Shown: positions 31,348 to 38,636 of the stretch, piece by piece
Layout: each line of letters begins with the position of its first letter
How positions within the stretch are numbered: the first letter of the stretch is position 1
Translations under genes and position numbers: made by a program
Source of the DNA: Desulfuromonadales bacterium
GTDB lineage: Bacteria > Desulfobacterota > Desulfuromonadia > Geobacterales > Pseudopelobacteraceae
Assembly (NCBI GenBank): GCA_013377095.1
Contig: JACAAY010000047.1
Location: forward strand, 1 to 38,636
Direction: 5' to 3'
Length of the DNA stretch: 38,636 nucleotides
Notes under the pieces: generated by a model
What the model was told of the DNA's origin: nothing
The model's database searches: none
The model's input: only the letters and a program-made list of their open reading frames with translations

Positions 31348-32214
31348 ATGCATTGTAAGATAGTCGCAATATTCGCAAAAACCCACGATCCTCGCTGTCA
31401 GGATGTTGCCAACGAGTTAATCACTTGGTTGGAGCGGCGTAACCATATCCACCTGATCGAGAAAAGTCTGGCCCACCATCTGAAGCGTTCGGACGGCATG
31501 ACCCGTGAGGAGATGCTTATTCAAGCTGAAGTGGTGGTGGTACTGGGGGGTGACGGCACCCTGCTCTCCGTTGCAAGGCTTTTTTACGGTAAGGACATTC
31601 CGATACTGGGCATTAATCTGGGTAGCCTCGGTTTTCTGGCCGAGGTGACAGTTGAAGAACTCTATACTGAATTGGAACGTTGTCTGGATGGAGCCTACAA
31701 CATTTCTCCCCGGATGATGTTGGAGGTAACGGTAATTCGGGAGGGGAAAGCAATTAAGAAATGTCCGGTCCTCAACGAGATCGTGATCAACAGGGTTGGC
31801 GTTTTGGCCCGTATTGTCAACCTGAAAACAAAAATAGACCAGCACACCCTCACTAACTTCAAGGCCGACGGCCTGATTATAGCCACTCCCACCGGTTCCA
31901 CTGGCTACTCAATGTCTGCGGGTGGGCCGGTAATTCACTCTCAGGTGAACTGTATTGTAATAACCCCCATCTGTCCCCACACCCTGACGAGCCGACCTAT
32001 AGTGGTAACAGATCATTCCATCATCTCCATCATCGTCACCTCGTCTCTGGATGACAAAGTCTGCCTGACCCTGGACGGTCAGATTGGTTTTGATCTGCTG
32101 GAGGGTGACACGGTGGAGGTTCGCAAAGCCCCAACTTGCACCAATCTGGCGGTTCCCAAAAATTGCGACTACTTCGAGGTATTGAGAACCAAGTTGAAGT
32201 GGGGAGAGTGCTAA
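31348..32214 (+). CDS. nadK: NAD kinase
   Basis: 288 residues, the usual size. Visible motifs: VVVLGGDGTLLSVARLF (the GGDG ATP/NAD site), GINLGSLGFLAEV, and the NAD-binding TPTGSTGYSMSAGGPV. It phosphorylates NAD to NADP in the cytoplasm. The ribosome binding site is weak (AGG). It is followed 90 nt on by an NADP-type SDR, and with nfnAB upstream it fits a theme of NADPH supply in this region. Confidence 0.93.
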   Translation: MHCKIVAIFAKTHDPRCQDVANELITWLERRNHIHLIEKSLAHHLKRSDGMTREEMLIQAEVVVVLGGDGTLLSVARLFYGKDIPILGINLGSLGFLAEVTVEELYTELERCLDGAYNISPRMMLEVTVIREGKAIKKCPVLNEIVINRVGVLARIVNLKTKIDQHTLTNFKADGLIIATPTGSTGYSMSAGGPVIHSQVNCIVITPICPHTLTSRPIVVTDHSIISIIVTSSLDDKVCLTLDGQIGFDLLEGDTVEVRKAPTCTNLAVPKNCDYFEVLRTKLKWGEC

Positions 32215-32304
32215 GGTTGCGCCCCTCAAATGACTCGACTTTTGTGAAGCGGTATCAACATGAAAAATGGTCAGTGTTCTGGATATGATGATAAGGGGAA
32301 GGTT

Positions 32305-33042
32305 ATGGTACAGGATAGAATTGCTGTTATTACAGGCGCATCGCGGGGCATCGGGCGCAGCATTGCGTTTGCACTTGCAGCTCGGGGTGCAAAGATTGTT
32401 GCGGCGCATACCAGCCCGGGCGGAGGACAGGCACTCGTTGACGAGCTTGCCCAACTGGGGATGGAATGTCTTGCCGTTCAGTGCGACGTTACGTCTAGTA
32501 AAGACGCCCAGCGTGTGATTGACGCTGCAGTGGAAAAATATGGACGGGTTGATATTCTGGTCAACAATGCCGGCATTACCCATGATGGTATGCTTATACG
32601 CATGACGGATGATGCATGGGATGACGTGCTTTCCATTAATCTCAAAGGCGCTTTTCTTTGCACCCGTGCCGTGTCCAAAGTCATGATGAAGCAGCGCAGT
32701 GGCAGAATAATCAACATCGCCTCTGTCGTGGGGCAGGGGGGTAATGCTGGACAAGCAAATTACTGCGCCAGTAAAGCGGGACTGATCGGGTTGACAAAAT
32801 CCAATGCCCGTGAACTGTCACGTCGTATGATAACCGTCAATGCGGTTGCACCTGGTTTTATTGCAACAATGATGACAGACACGTTGTCCGAAAAAGTACT
32901 TCAGGATTTGGCTGTACAGATACCGATGAAACGACTAGGAAGCGTGGATGACATCGCTAATGCTGTTCTTTTCCTGGCTTCTGACAATTCTTCCTATATT
33001 ACAGGCCAAGTATTGGCCGTCAACGGTGGAATGTACATGTAA
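32305..33042 (+). CDS. fabG: FabG-like 3-oxoacyl-ACP/CoA reductase (SDR)
   Basis: 245 residues, exactly FabG length. Cofactor loop TGASRGIGRS, NNAG, the Ser in IINIASVVGQ, YCASKAG with catalytic Tyr and Lys, and the terminal VNGGMYM are all present. I chose ATG 32305 with AAGGGGAAGG upstream; an ATG 15 codons earlier adds unrelated residues. It reduces 3-oxoacyl thioesters with NADPH. A role in an acyl-CoA pathway rather than fatty-acid synthesis is plausible here, since no acp or fabD/fabF adjoin. It is not closely similar to the duplicated SDR. Confidence 0.85.
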   Translation: MVQDRIAVITGASRGIGRSIAFALAARGAKIVAAHTSPGGGQALVDELAQLGMECLAVQCDVTSSKDAQRVIDAAVEKYGRVDILVNNAGITHDGMLIRMTDDAWDDVLSINLKGAFLCTRAVSKVMMKQRSGRIINIASVVGQGGNAGQANYCASKAGLIGLTKSNARELSRRMITVNAVAPGFIATMMTDTLSEKVLQDLAVQIPMKRLGSVDDIANAVLFLASDNSSYITGQVLAVNGGMYM

Positions 33043-33097
33043 AGTTTGAGCCTCATGGAAAAGCATTTGCAAGAGAAATATTTATTATGGAGATAGC

Positions 33098-33745
33098 ATG
33101 AACACTTTGGTCATTGATACAAATATAAAGAAGCTGCGCCAAGACAAAAAATACAATTCAAGTAATAAATTGCAGGTCAGTAATGTGAATGATCTCAACA
33201 TTGGCGCGAAAATCAAAAAATTACGTCAGGGAAAAAAACTAACCCTTCAGACTGTGGCAGATAAAATTGGATTTTCACCGGCTCTTATTTCGCAGATTGA
33301 AAATAACAACGTATCGCCCCCAATCGCCACTCTATCCAAAATAGCCAGTTTCTTCGAGGTCAAGATCGGCATGTTTTTCGTTGAGGACGAGAATGAAAAC
33401 CGTTTTGAAGTCGTACATGCAAACGAACGAAAGCCCATCACCAAGACTTTTACCCCTGTCGATAATGCCTGTGGTTATTCTTGTGAGTCCCTTTCATTCC
33501 GGATGCATAATAAAAAGATGGAGCCATTTTTGTTGACCGTAAATGAAAGCTCATTGGAGGAGGCTACCTATAGTCACACTGGTGAAAAATTTTTATTCAT
33601 CACAAAAGGAAATGTCGAGCTGATTCTCGATAACAAACATATTTTGCTCTCTCAAGGAGACAGCATATACTTTGACTCGACGATCAAACATCGATTGGTT
33701 TCTAAAGATAATAATGTCGAAGTGTTGACAGTGATTGCACGTTAA
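33098..33745 (+). CDS. XRE-family regulator with C-terminal cupin domain
   Basis: 215 residues: an N-terminal helix-turn-helix (about 34-90, IGAKIKKLRQGKKLTLQTVA, DKIGFSPALISQIE) and a C-terminal cupin (about 145-213, with YSHTGEKFLFITKGNVELIL and LSQGDSIYFDSTIKHRL) that should bind a small effector. GGAG precedes ATG 33098. The first 33 residues include an imperfect copy of the start of the HTH (NIKKLRQDKK against KIKKLRQGKK), as if a short internal duplication extended the N-terminus. It likely controls the neighbouring SDR or flavoprotein genes. A stump of a relative lies at 21096-21197. Confidence 0.9.
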   Translation: MNTLVIDTNIKKLRQDKKYNSSNKLQVSNVNDLNIGAKIKKLRQGKKLTLQTVADKIGFSPALISQIENNNVSPPIATLSKIASFFEVKIGMFFVEDENENRFEVVHANERKPITKTFTPVDNACGYSCESLSFRMHNKKMEPFLLTVNESSLEEATYSHTGEKFLFITKGNVELILDNKHILLSQGDSIYFDSTIKHRLVSKDNNVEVLTVIAR

Positions 33746-33911
33746 GCGTAGGTGTCTTGAAAAGAGTAAAAATTGTAATCGTAAAGATTTTTTGTCTTAA
33801 CTAAACAGAGCACTAGTGGCTGGTGACGTAGTTGTGAGTGACGACATCCCCATCTCCGAAAAATGTATTATTCAAGTGGGTAATCAAAATAAATGCAGGT
33901 GGTATGCAATC

Positions 33912-35018
33912 ATGTCGAAAATAGCTATTGTTTATCACTGCATTCTCGGCCGCACCGAGGCGCTTGCGAAATCCGTAAAGGCAGGGGTCCAGAGGGTCAG
34001 TGGTTCGGAAGGGAAGTTGATTCCTGTAGCCGATATTACGAAATACTGGAATGAACTGAGCAGTTCAGATGCCATTATCTTCGGGTGTCCGACTTACATG
34101 GGCTGCGCTTCGGCAGACTTCAAAAGGTTTATGGAGGTCACTGCTGGGTTCTTGATGGAGCAAAAATGGAAGAACAAACTAGCCGCCGGCTTCACCAATT
34201 CGGCCAGTCAAAGCGGTGACAAACTCAATACACTTTTCCAGTTGGCACTGTTTGCAGCACAGCACGGGATGCTCTGGGTTAACCTTGGCATGCTACCTGG
34301 TAATAATGCATGTACCACCAGTATTACTGACCCCAATCAATACGATTCCTTCATAGGGGCAATGGCGCAATCTCAAAATGGACAAGAGCTGAACTCGGCC
34401 TCTTCTCTCAATGATCACGAAATAGCAGCGCTACTTGGCCAGAGAGTTGCCGAGGTGGCACGACGTTTTACACCGAGCATCTCGTTAACATTTCCAGATA
34501 GTTCCAATGAGGGTGGCTACTCGCGCGAAATGCAGTTTAAAATTGAGGAAATTGAAAAGGGATTGAAAAAGTATTCTGATGAAAAAGCATCAGTAGAAAA
34601 TCACCTTGAAATATTTGATACACTGGCTTTTCAGGTATTCAGTAACCAGGAGTGGGTAAGATTACATGAGAGCCATTCAGATAGCATAAAAGTGAATTGG
34701 CCTGATGGTCATCAATCCTTTGGAATCAATACGTACAATGAAAATCTTAAAGCGTTATTCGTGTATGCTCCCGATACAAAAATAATTTCACACCCGATGA
34801 AGTTTGGTTCAGGCGAGTTCACTTGCGTGATGGGTATTGTGACCGGGACATTCTCAAAGCCGATGCCGATTGCAGGTGGCAAGTTCATTCAACCGACGGG
34901 TAAGAAGTATTCGATCCCCATGTGTACTGTCGGGCATTGGAAAAATGGCGTGATTGCAGAAGAATGGCTGTACTGGGATAACGCAGCCTTCATGAAACAG
35001 ATCGGCTTGACACCATAG
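33912..35018 (+). CDS. WrbA-like flavodoxin fold fused to a SnoaL-like domain
   Basis: 368 residues. Residues 1-185 are a flavodoxin/NAD(P)H:quinone-oxidoreductase (WrbA-like) domain: IAIVYHCILGRTEALAKSV at the FMN phosphate site, DAIIFGCPTYMGCASADFKR, and NLGMLPGNN. A Lys/Glu-rich linker helix (about 205-235) leads to a SnoaL/NTF2-like domain (about 238-368; VFSNQEWVRLHESHSDSIKV, FGINTYNENLKAL, WKNGVIAEEWLYWDN). SnoaL-like proteins are polyketide cyclases, ester cyclases or hydrolases with a cone-shaped pocket. The fusion suggests FMN-dependent reduction of a quinone-like or aromatic compound coupled to a second step. ATG 33912 has CAGGTGG upstream; starts further 5' add unrelated sequence. 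The domain calls are from motifs and I rate SnoaL as probable. Confidence 0.75.
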   Translation: MSKIAIVYHCILGRTEALAKSVKAGVQRVSGSEGKLIPVADITKYWNELSSSDAIIFGCPTYMGCASADFKRFMEVTAGFLMEQKWKNKLAAGFTNSASQSGDKLNTLFQLALFAAQHGMLWVNLGMLPGNNACTTSITDPNQYDSFIGAMAQSQNGQELNSASSLNDHEIAALLGQRVAEVARRFTPSISLTFPDSSNEGGYSREMQFKIEEIEKGLKKYSDEKASVENHLEIFDTLAFQVFSNQEWVRLHESHSDSIKVNWPDGHQSFGINTYNENLKALFVYAPDTKIISHPMKFGSGEFTCVMGIVTGTFSKPMPIAGGKFIQPTGKKYSIPMCTVGHWKNGVIAEEWLYWDNAAFMKQIGLTP

Positions 35019-35079
35019 GACTGGACTTTAGACTTTCGCATCCTTTAAAAAACGCAGCATGCCCATGAAAGGAAAATTT

Positions 35080-35220
35080 ATGATTCATGACACGATAATA
35101 GTGTGTATCCGCATGTCCTGCCCTTATTGCCATACTCGGATGATGCACTGAACCCCGCTATACCAGAACCGACGCGCTGACTATGTCAATGCAGTGTTGG
35201 ATAATTTAATCGGTGTTTAG
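35080..35220 (+). pseudogene. Short CPYC-containing frame with an internal stop
   Basis: ATG 35080, with AAAGGA upstream, opens a 23-residue frame containing IVCIRMSCPYCHTRMMH and then TGA (35149-35151). The same frame continues TPLYQNRRADYVNAVLDNLI to TAG 35218-35220. CPYC is the glutaredoxin active-site motif, but the flanks are too short to prove it. It is either a decayed glutaredoxin-like gene or chance. Confidence 0.25.
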
Positions 35221-35226
35221 GGTAAA

Positions 35227-35304
35227 TTCCCCGCCGCTTGCGGCGATGCAAGAATCAACAAAAGTTACAGATACCCCGTCCGCTTGCGGCGGGGTGATTC
35301 ATTT
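35227..35304. repeat. GC-rich palindromic repeat pair (REP/BIME-like), copy 2
   Basis: A half unit TTCCCCGCCGC-TT-GCGGCG (35227-35245) is followed by the 36-nt unit at 35269-35304, identical to 6567-6602. It lies between convergent genes. Confidence 0.7.
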
Positions 35305-35386
35305 GATTGGGATTTTGCGGTTGGGAATCTGCTCTGATGATATACTGAAGCGTCGCCGTTGTCGTGAATTTCTGCTTGAGGAAAAG

Positions 35387-35411
35387 AAAAAGGCCTGGAA
35401 AGGCCTTTTTT
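35387..35411. terminator. Bidirectional intrinsic terminator
   Basis: AAAAAGGCC and GGCCTTTTT form a 9-bp stem with a 6-nt loop; T-runs exist on both strands. It separates the plus-strand fusion gene from the minus-strand LysR gene. Confidence 0.8.
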
Positions 35412-35530
35412 AATGCACTGAAATTTTGAGTGATTTCAACCAACTCAAAATCTATAAAATATGAAGTTACTCGATGATAAAGTGCCACCTTAGTGGACTT
35501 AAGGCGCTACTGAGTAACATTATGTTTTTG

Positions 35531-36415
35531 TTAATTGTATGGCAAAGATTCAAGAAGGTAATTTTTAAATATTTCGGCTTCGTTTGATAAACGCTGATGC
35601 TTTTTGGTGACAAGATAAACTGTCCATACAAAAGCAGGGTCCTTGACATTGATCACTTTAATGTCATGTAAATTCATATCCTTTGCAAGGAAATCAGTAC
35701 TAATACCAATTCCATAATTCTTGCTTACAAGGTTATGAATCATAGCAATATCTCCAGTTTCATATGCAAAAAAAGGTTCAATTCCTTTGTTTTTACAGAG
35801 CGCACGTAATGTGTGGTACACCTTGAAATCTTTGTTCATTATAATTATTTTTTCGTTCGCAAGTTGTTCTATCCCGATGATATCAAATTGAGCTAAAGGG
35901 TGATTTTTATGTGCAATAAAGCATAATTTTCTTTCGAAAAGAAAAAAACTTTCAAATTGTCTTTTGTCAATTGGTCCAAGGGATAATCCAACTTCTATTT
36001 CATTGCTAACAATAGCTGTTTCACATAATATATCTGGGTATTCTTTAATTTTTAAACTAATTAATTGATTTATTTTTGCTGTACTATCAAATAACTTATT
36101 AGCAAATTCTCCTACTACTCCATATGCGCAGCCTATAAGTAATTCTGTTTTTTGAGAATTTTTATTTTTAAAATAAATAAGACTTTCATCAACAATACTG
36201 ATAATTTTTTCGGCTTGACTACGAAAGTATATGCCGTCATTGGAAAGAGAAATACACTTTGATGTCCGTAAGAAAAGAGTGCATCCGATTTCGTCTTCCA
36301 ATCGAACAAGTGATGTGCTTAAGCCTTGTTGGGTAATATGCAACTTTTCAGCGGCTTGTGTAATGTTTAAGTCCTTACAAACTTGTAAAAAAAATCTCAA
36401 TTGTCTCACATCCAT
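35531..36415 (-). CDS. LysR-family transcriptional regulator (paralogue of the one at 11430)
   Basis: 294 residues, the same length as the LysR at 11430-12314 and alignable without obvious gaps: MDVRQLRFFLQVCKDLNITQ AAEK at the N-terminal helix-turn-helix, IGCAYGVVGEFANKLFDST, LGPIDKRQFESFFLFERKLC and GIGISTDFLAKDMN in the effector domain. It is strongly AT-rich compared with its paralogue. It is transcribed away from the PaaI-like thioesterase gene with 440 nt between. It probably senses a ligand related to that of its paralogue; the target genes may be the thioesterase or the fusion protein gene. Confidence 0.9.
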   Translation of the reverse strand: MDVRQLRFFLQVCKDLNITQAAEKLHITQQGLSTSLVRLEDEIGCTLFLRTSKCISLSNDGIYFRSQAEKIISIVDESLIYFKNKNSQKTELLIGCAYGVVGEFANKLFDSTAKINQLISLKIKEYPDILCETAIVSNEIEVGLSLGPIDKRQFESFFLFERKLCFIAHKNHPLAQFDIIGIEQLANEKIIIMNKDFKVYHTLRALCKNKGIEPFFAYETGDIAMIHNLVSKNYGIGISTDFLAKDMNLHDIKVINVKDPAFVWTVYLVTKKHQRLSNEAEIFKNYLLESLPYN

Positions 36416-36855
36416 GTTTTAACCCTGTGATGGTGGATTTTTTAAAGACTATGATTCGAGACTGTAAAAAACTGGGTGCTGGAACAATATCATCATACTC
36501 CCCCGACACCCTGCCTGTTCACTTAACCACCTGCTATTATTAATGGCAAGTAGTTTTTTAACGGTGCTTTGTTAAACGTGTACCATGATGGCAAACGAAA
36601 ACAGCACCGAGGTTTACCGGCTCCACGTATGGATTCGCCGGATATATTTTGCGCTGGTCCCCAGACAGTTTTAAGGAGTTCTTGATCTCAAAAGTTTTGG
36701 GAGATTATGGCTATTTAACCTGCTCCAGTAAAGCACTTGTACAGGACGGTTATCGATATAAGTGGTCTTTCGAAAAGCCGATGACTAACATCCGCCAATC
36801 ATGTCAATGGTGTCATGTGTAGGGTGAAAATTCACGGGAGAAATGTGGGGATCAT
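36416..36855. other. Divergent intergenic region
   Basis: 440 nt between the LysR gene (minus) and the thioesterase gene (plus). It should hold both promoters, but I see no clear dyad like the one before the other LysR gene. A transposon-associated gene stump lies at 36585-36674. Confidence 0.4.
36585..36674 (+). pseudogene. Stump resembling the pRiA4b ORF-3-like family
   Basis: From ATG 36585 the frame encodes MMANENSTEVYRLHVWIRRI then YFALVPRQF and TAA. The VYRLHVWIRRI start is characteristic of plasmid pRiA4b ORF-3-like proteins, which are common beside insertion elements. Homology ends after about 20 residues, so only the N-terminus remains. Confidence 0.5.
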
Positions 36856-37227
36856 ATGAAAGTTGAAGGGAATATAGAATTTCACGTGGTGGAACAAATG
36901 CCGGAGCGGGTAGTTTCCGAAATGCCCATTCAGCCTGGCATAAAGAATCCATATGGTGTGGTCAATGCGGGTGCAATCCTGTGGTTTGCGGATGTCACTG
37001 CCTCAATATTGGTATTGGGATCATGCCTTCCTACGGAAGGCATGGCGGGATTTCCTCTTGCCATAACACTGAATGCGAACTTTGTCAGCAACCAGAAGGA
37101 GGGGACGTTCAGGGCAGTCTCTTCCTTCATAAAGAAGGGAAAACGGGTCAATGTCGTACGGACAACTGTTTTTGGTAAGAGCAACCGGTTGATTGCCGAT
37201 GTGACAACGAACCATGTGGCAGCATAA
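36856..37227 (+). CDS. PaaI-like hotdog-fold thioesterase
   Basis: 123 residues. The segment NPYGVVNAGAILWFADVTAS corresponds to the hotdog central helix with the catalytic Asp/Asn region (HGGxxxTLAD-type in PaaI), and ITLNANFVSNQKEGTFRAVS with KRVNVVRTTVFGKSNRLIAD are the following strands. Such enzymes release free acids from aryl-CoA or acyl-CoA esters. The usual His-Gly-Gly is replaced by Asn-Ala-Gly, so activity on the standard substrates is uncertain. GGGG precedes ATG 36856. It would fit an aromatic-acid or acyl-CoA pathway. Confidence 0.75.
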   Translation: MKVEGNIEFHVVEQMPERVVSEMPIQPGIKNPYGVVNAGAILWFADVTASILVLGSCLPTEGMAGFPLAITLNANFVSNQKEGTFRAVSSFIKKGKRVNVVRTTVFGKSNRLIADVTTNHVAA

Positions 37228-37382
37228 TCAATGGACTTCGTTCGAACCAATTTGAATGCCGATTCTGAAGAGTGTTAAAGGGGCAATTAGGGTAATCGGA
37301 ATTCCAGCCGCGGAACCCATTGTTTCTCAGACCACTGCTGATTCGCCGGACTTCATAGATATTCCTGATTGGCGAAACTGAT

Positions 37383-37781
37383 CTATTGTTGAGTGAAACC
37401 GGGTTCATGTTCCTCGAACTCCTCCTTCAAGGGATTCACGAACCCATAGGGCGGCTTGTACTCCCTCCCCAACTCCCGGCACATCTCGGCATTAAGCAGG
37501 TTGAGCTCTTCCTTGATCCTTTCCGCTTCTGCCAGGAACCGGGCCGCCTTGCTCAGCTCGATCTTTCCCTTGCGGCCCATATTCGGCCGGACGAGACTCA
37601 GCATAAAGTCGGTGGTGCCGAACAGACGGATGAAATCGGTGGAATCCAGGGTCCTGCGCGAGACGATCCCCATATCGTCCCGCTGGGCCAGTTTCAACTT
37701 CCGCTCCAGGAAACGTTGCTGCTGTTGTTCCCATTCTTCCGGCGATATTCTTTCTTTTCTTCCTTCTTTCTTGTCAGTCAT
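37383..37781 (-). CDS. Conserved hypothetical protein, charged and helical
   Basis: 132 residues, highly charged, predicted mostly helical, with an N-terminal coiled-coil-like stretch (SPEEWEQQQQRFLERKLKLA) and a second one (ARFLAEAERIKEELNLLNAE). No signal peptide, no membrane helix, no motif that I recognise. AAGGAGG lies 4 nt before ATG 37781, inside the spacer after the membrane protein gene (11 nt). The two are clearly one operon. Confidence 0.75.
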   Translation of the reverse strand: MTDKKEGRKERISPEEWEQQQQRFLERKLKLAQRDDMGIVSRRTLDSTDFIRLFGTTDFMLSLVRPNMGRKGKIELSKAARFLAEAERIKEELNLLNAEMCRELGREYKPPYGFVNPLKEEFEEHEPGFTQQ

Positions 37782-37792
37782 ACCTTCCTCCT

Positions 37793-38530
37793 TCAGCGGT
37801 TTTCAACGATGGCCTTGATCCTTTCCAGTCTCTTGTTGCGGTTGGAGACGAAGATCATGGTTATGAGTGGCAGAGCGATAAAGACGAATGTGGTCAGTAC
37901 GATCAGGTAAGAGGCAGTTATCAGCACCGGCCTGAATTCCTTGATCCATCCGTAGGCGGCTATGAACGTTTCGGTCCTGATATGCCTTCCGAACATCAGC
38001 AGCAGCCTGATACTGTTCGTTTCTGTCAGCAGCACCAGACCGAGGAAATGCAGAAAGATGAAGGCGATGATCATCTTGCCGACCGCTCCGGTGACCACCC
38101 CGCCCACGAAATTGCGGATCATGCTTCTTGTGTACGGTCCGATATAGAGGGAAGCGGCCCGGGCAATGAAGCTGGCGTAGCAGAGCCAGAAGCCGAAGGC
38201 GAGCATGAAGACGAAGAGCTTGTCAAAAGTGCTTGGAGAACTGGAACCGAATACCGGGATCAGCCTCTCCACCACTGCAATTGCCAGCGGTGTGATCATG
38301 GCGGTGATCAGGCCGGAAACGAACGCCCCCCTGAATCCCACCTCGAAATACTCGATCTTTTGCTTCAGGGTAAAAAAGCCGGCCGACAGGATCGCCCCCC
38401 GCTTCTCCTGGGCGTGGTAATACTCGATGTTGGAGATGGCCTCGATTAACCCCCTCGGCCTGGTCTCTGCCGCAATCGACTGGACGGGGACGATATCGCT
38501 GCCGGTGTTAGCGCTGTTCTTGCCTGTCAC
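37793..38530 (-). CDS. Conserved hypothetical membrane protein
   Basis: 245 residues with four or more membrane helices (about 65-90, 105-130, 145-175 and 205-230) and cytoplasmic-looking charged ends (RNKRLERIKAIVENR at the C-terminus). The GTG start at 38530 is preceded by GGGAGG. It lies between the partial upstream membrane gene and the charged hypothetical protein on the same strand. I do not recognise the family; a membrane channel or assembly factor is possible but unsupported. Confidence 0.75.
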   Translation of the reverse strand: MTGKNSANTGSDIVPVQSIAAETRPRGLIEAISNIEYYHAQEKRGAILSAGFFTLKQKIEYFEVGFRGAFVSGLITAMITPLAIAVVERLIPVFGSSSPSTFDKLFVFMLAFGFWLCYASFIARAASLYIGPYTRSMIRNFVGGVVTGAVGKMIIAFIFLHFLGLVLLTETNSIRLLLMFGRHIRTETFIAAYGWIKEFRPVLITASYLIVLTTFVFIALPLITMIFVSNRNKRLERIKAIVENR

Positions 38531-38540
38531 GATTGCCTCC

Positions 38541-38636
38541 CTATAACAGCCCCAGGAATATCAACAGCGGTGCGCCGAAGGTGTTCAGCCCAGCAGCCAC
38601 CGATAGAGCGGCACACCCCTGATCTCTTGATATTTT
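38541..38636 (-). CDS. C-terminus of a further membrane protein (partial)
   Basis: The frame is open from the window edge to a TAG at 38541-38543 and gives about 31 residues ending SVAAGLNTFGAPLLIFLGLL, a membrane-helix-like end. The stop lies 10 nt before the GTG of the next gene, so these form one minus-strand operon. Most of the gene lies outside the window. Confidence 0.6.
   Translation of the reverse strand, partial: KISRDQGCAALSVAAGLNTFGAPLLIFLGLL

Noticed and set aside
31909-32754. 281-codon open frame on the minus strand
   Set aside because: It spans the end of nadK and the start of fabG in antisense; both are clear genes with motifs.
36930-37250. 106-codon minus-strand frame
   Set aside because: Antisense to the thioesterase gene, without a ribosome binding site or recognisable residues.
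1-38636. CRISPR arrays, tRNA or rRNA genes
   Set aside because: No regularly spaced repeats of CRISPR length and no tRNA- or rRNA-like conserved segments were seen on either strand.

Overview
The window looks like accessory chromosome from an anaerobic, cytochrome-rich deltaproteobacterium, most likely a Geobacter relative (Desulfuromonadota). The reasons are a nonaheme c-type/b-type quinol-oxidoreductase-like protein of the CbcL type, a nonaheme protein built from triheme c7-like repeats, a small tetraheme cytochrome, an NfnAB pair, PAS-rich signalling proteins and GC-rich palindromic repeats. This assignment is inference; there is no rRNA or other marker gene in the window.

Left part (1-7.4 kb, mostly minus strand): scraps of a DNA-repair ligase/phosphoesterase gene (LigD PE domain) abutting a decayed ISNCY-type transposase; a DODA/YgiD-type extradiol dioxygenase; a small ribbon-helix-helix protein; a large hybrid sensor kinase (Cache-HAMP-PAS x3-HK-REC); a palindromic repeat; a tyrosine-recombinase tail; and ribH.

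Middle part (7.5-25 kb, plus strand): a chemoreceptor; a 1,241-bp segment present twice (10031-11271 and 23668-24908) without a mismatch that I can see, carrying an Old Yellow Enzyme (OYE) gene stump and an intact short-chain dehydrogenase; a LysR regulator; and between the two copies what appears to be a self-contained periplasmic respiratory system. That system has an MFS carrier, a tetraheme cytochrome, a Tat-exported FAD reductase, its own tatA-tatC-tatB, a hemerythrin-like protein, the CbcL-like protein, the nonaheme c7-like cytochrome and a methionine aminopeptidase. The chemoreceptor and both duplicated units are preceded by the same regulatory module: a CAACAT-T-ATGTTG palindrome, about 20 nt, then a GTTTTAC-N11-GTAAAAC dyad over a plausible promoter. 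A single control circuit for chemotaxis and metabolism is therefore likely.

Right part (25-38.6 kb): nfnA-nfnB (ferredoxin/NADH/NADPH electron bifurcation), an outer-membrane SphA/Phenol_MetA_deg-type protein, ribBA, an unrecognised polytopic membrane protein, nadK, a fabG-like SDR, an XRE-cupin regulator, a rare WrbA-like/SnoaL-like fusion, a second LysR closely related to the first, a PaaI-like thioesterase, and a minus-strand group of two conserved hypotheticals plus the end of a third gene.

Working model (inference): an organic, possibly aromatic or enoyl-type, compound is sensed by the chemoreceptor and LysR/XRE regulators. The Tat-exported flavoprotein reduces it in the periplasm with electrons from quinol, passed by CbcL-like, c7-like and tetraheme cytochromes. 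Cytoplasmic SDRs, the thioesterase and (formerly) OYE enzymes handle products. NfnAB, NAD kinase, RibBA and RibH supply NADPH and flavins. The many stumps (three OYE N-termini, an XRE piece, ISNCY, IS1380-like, integrase and pRiA4b-type pieces) show repeated rearrangement.
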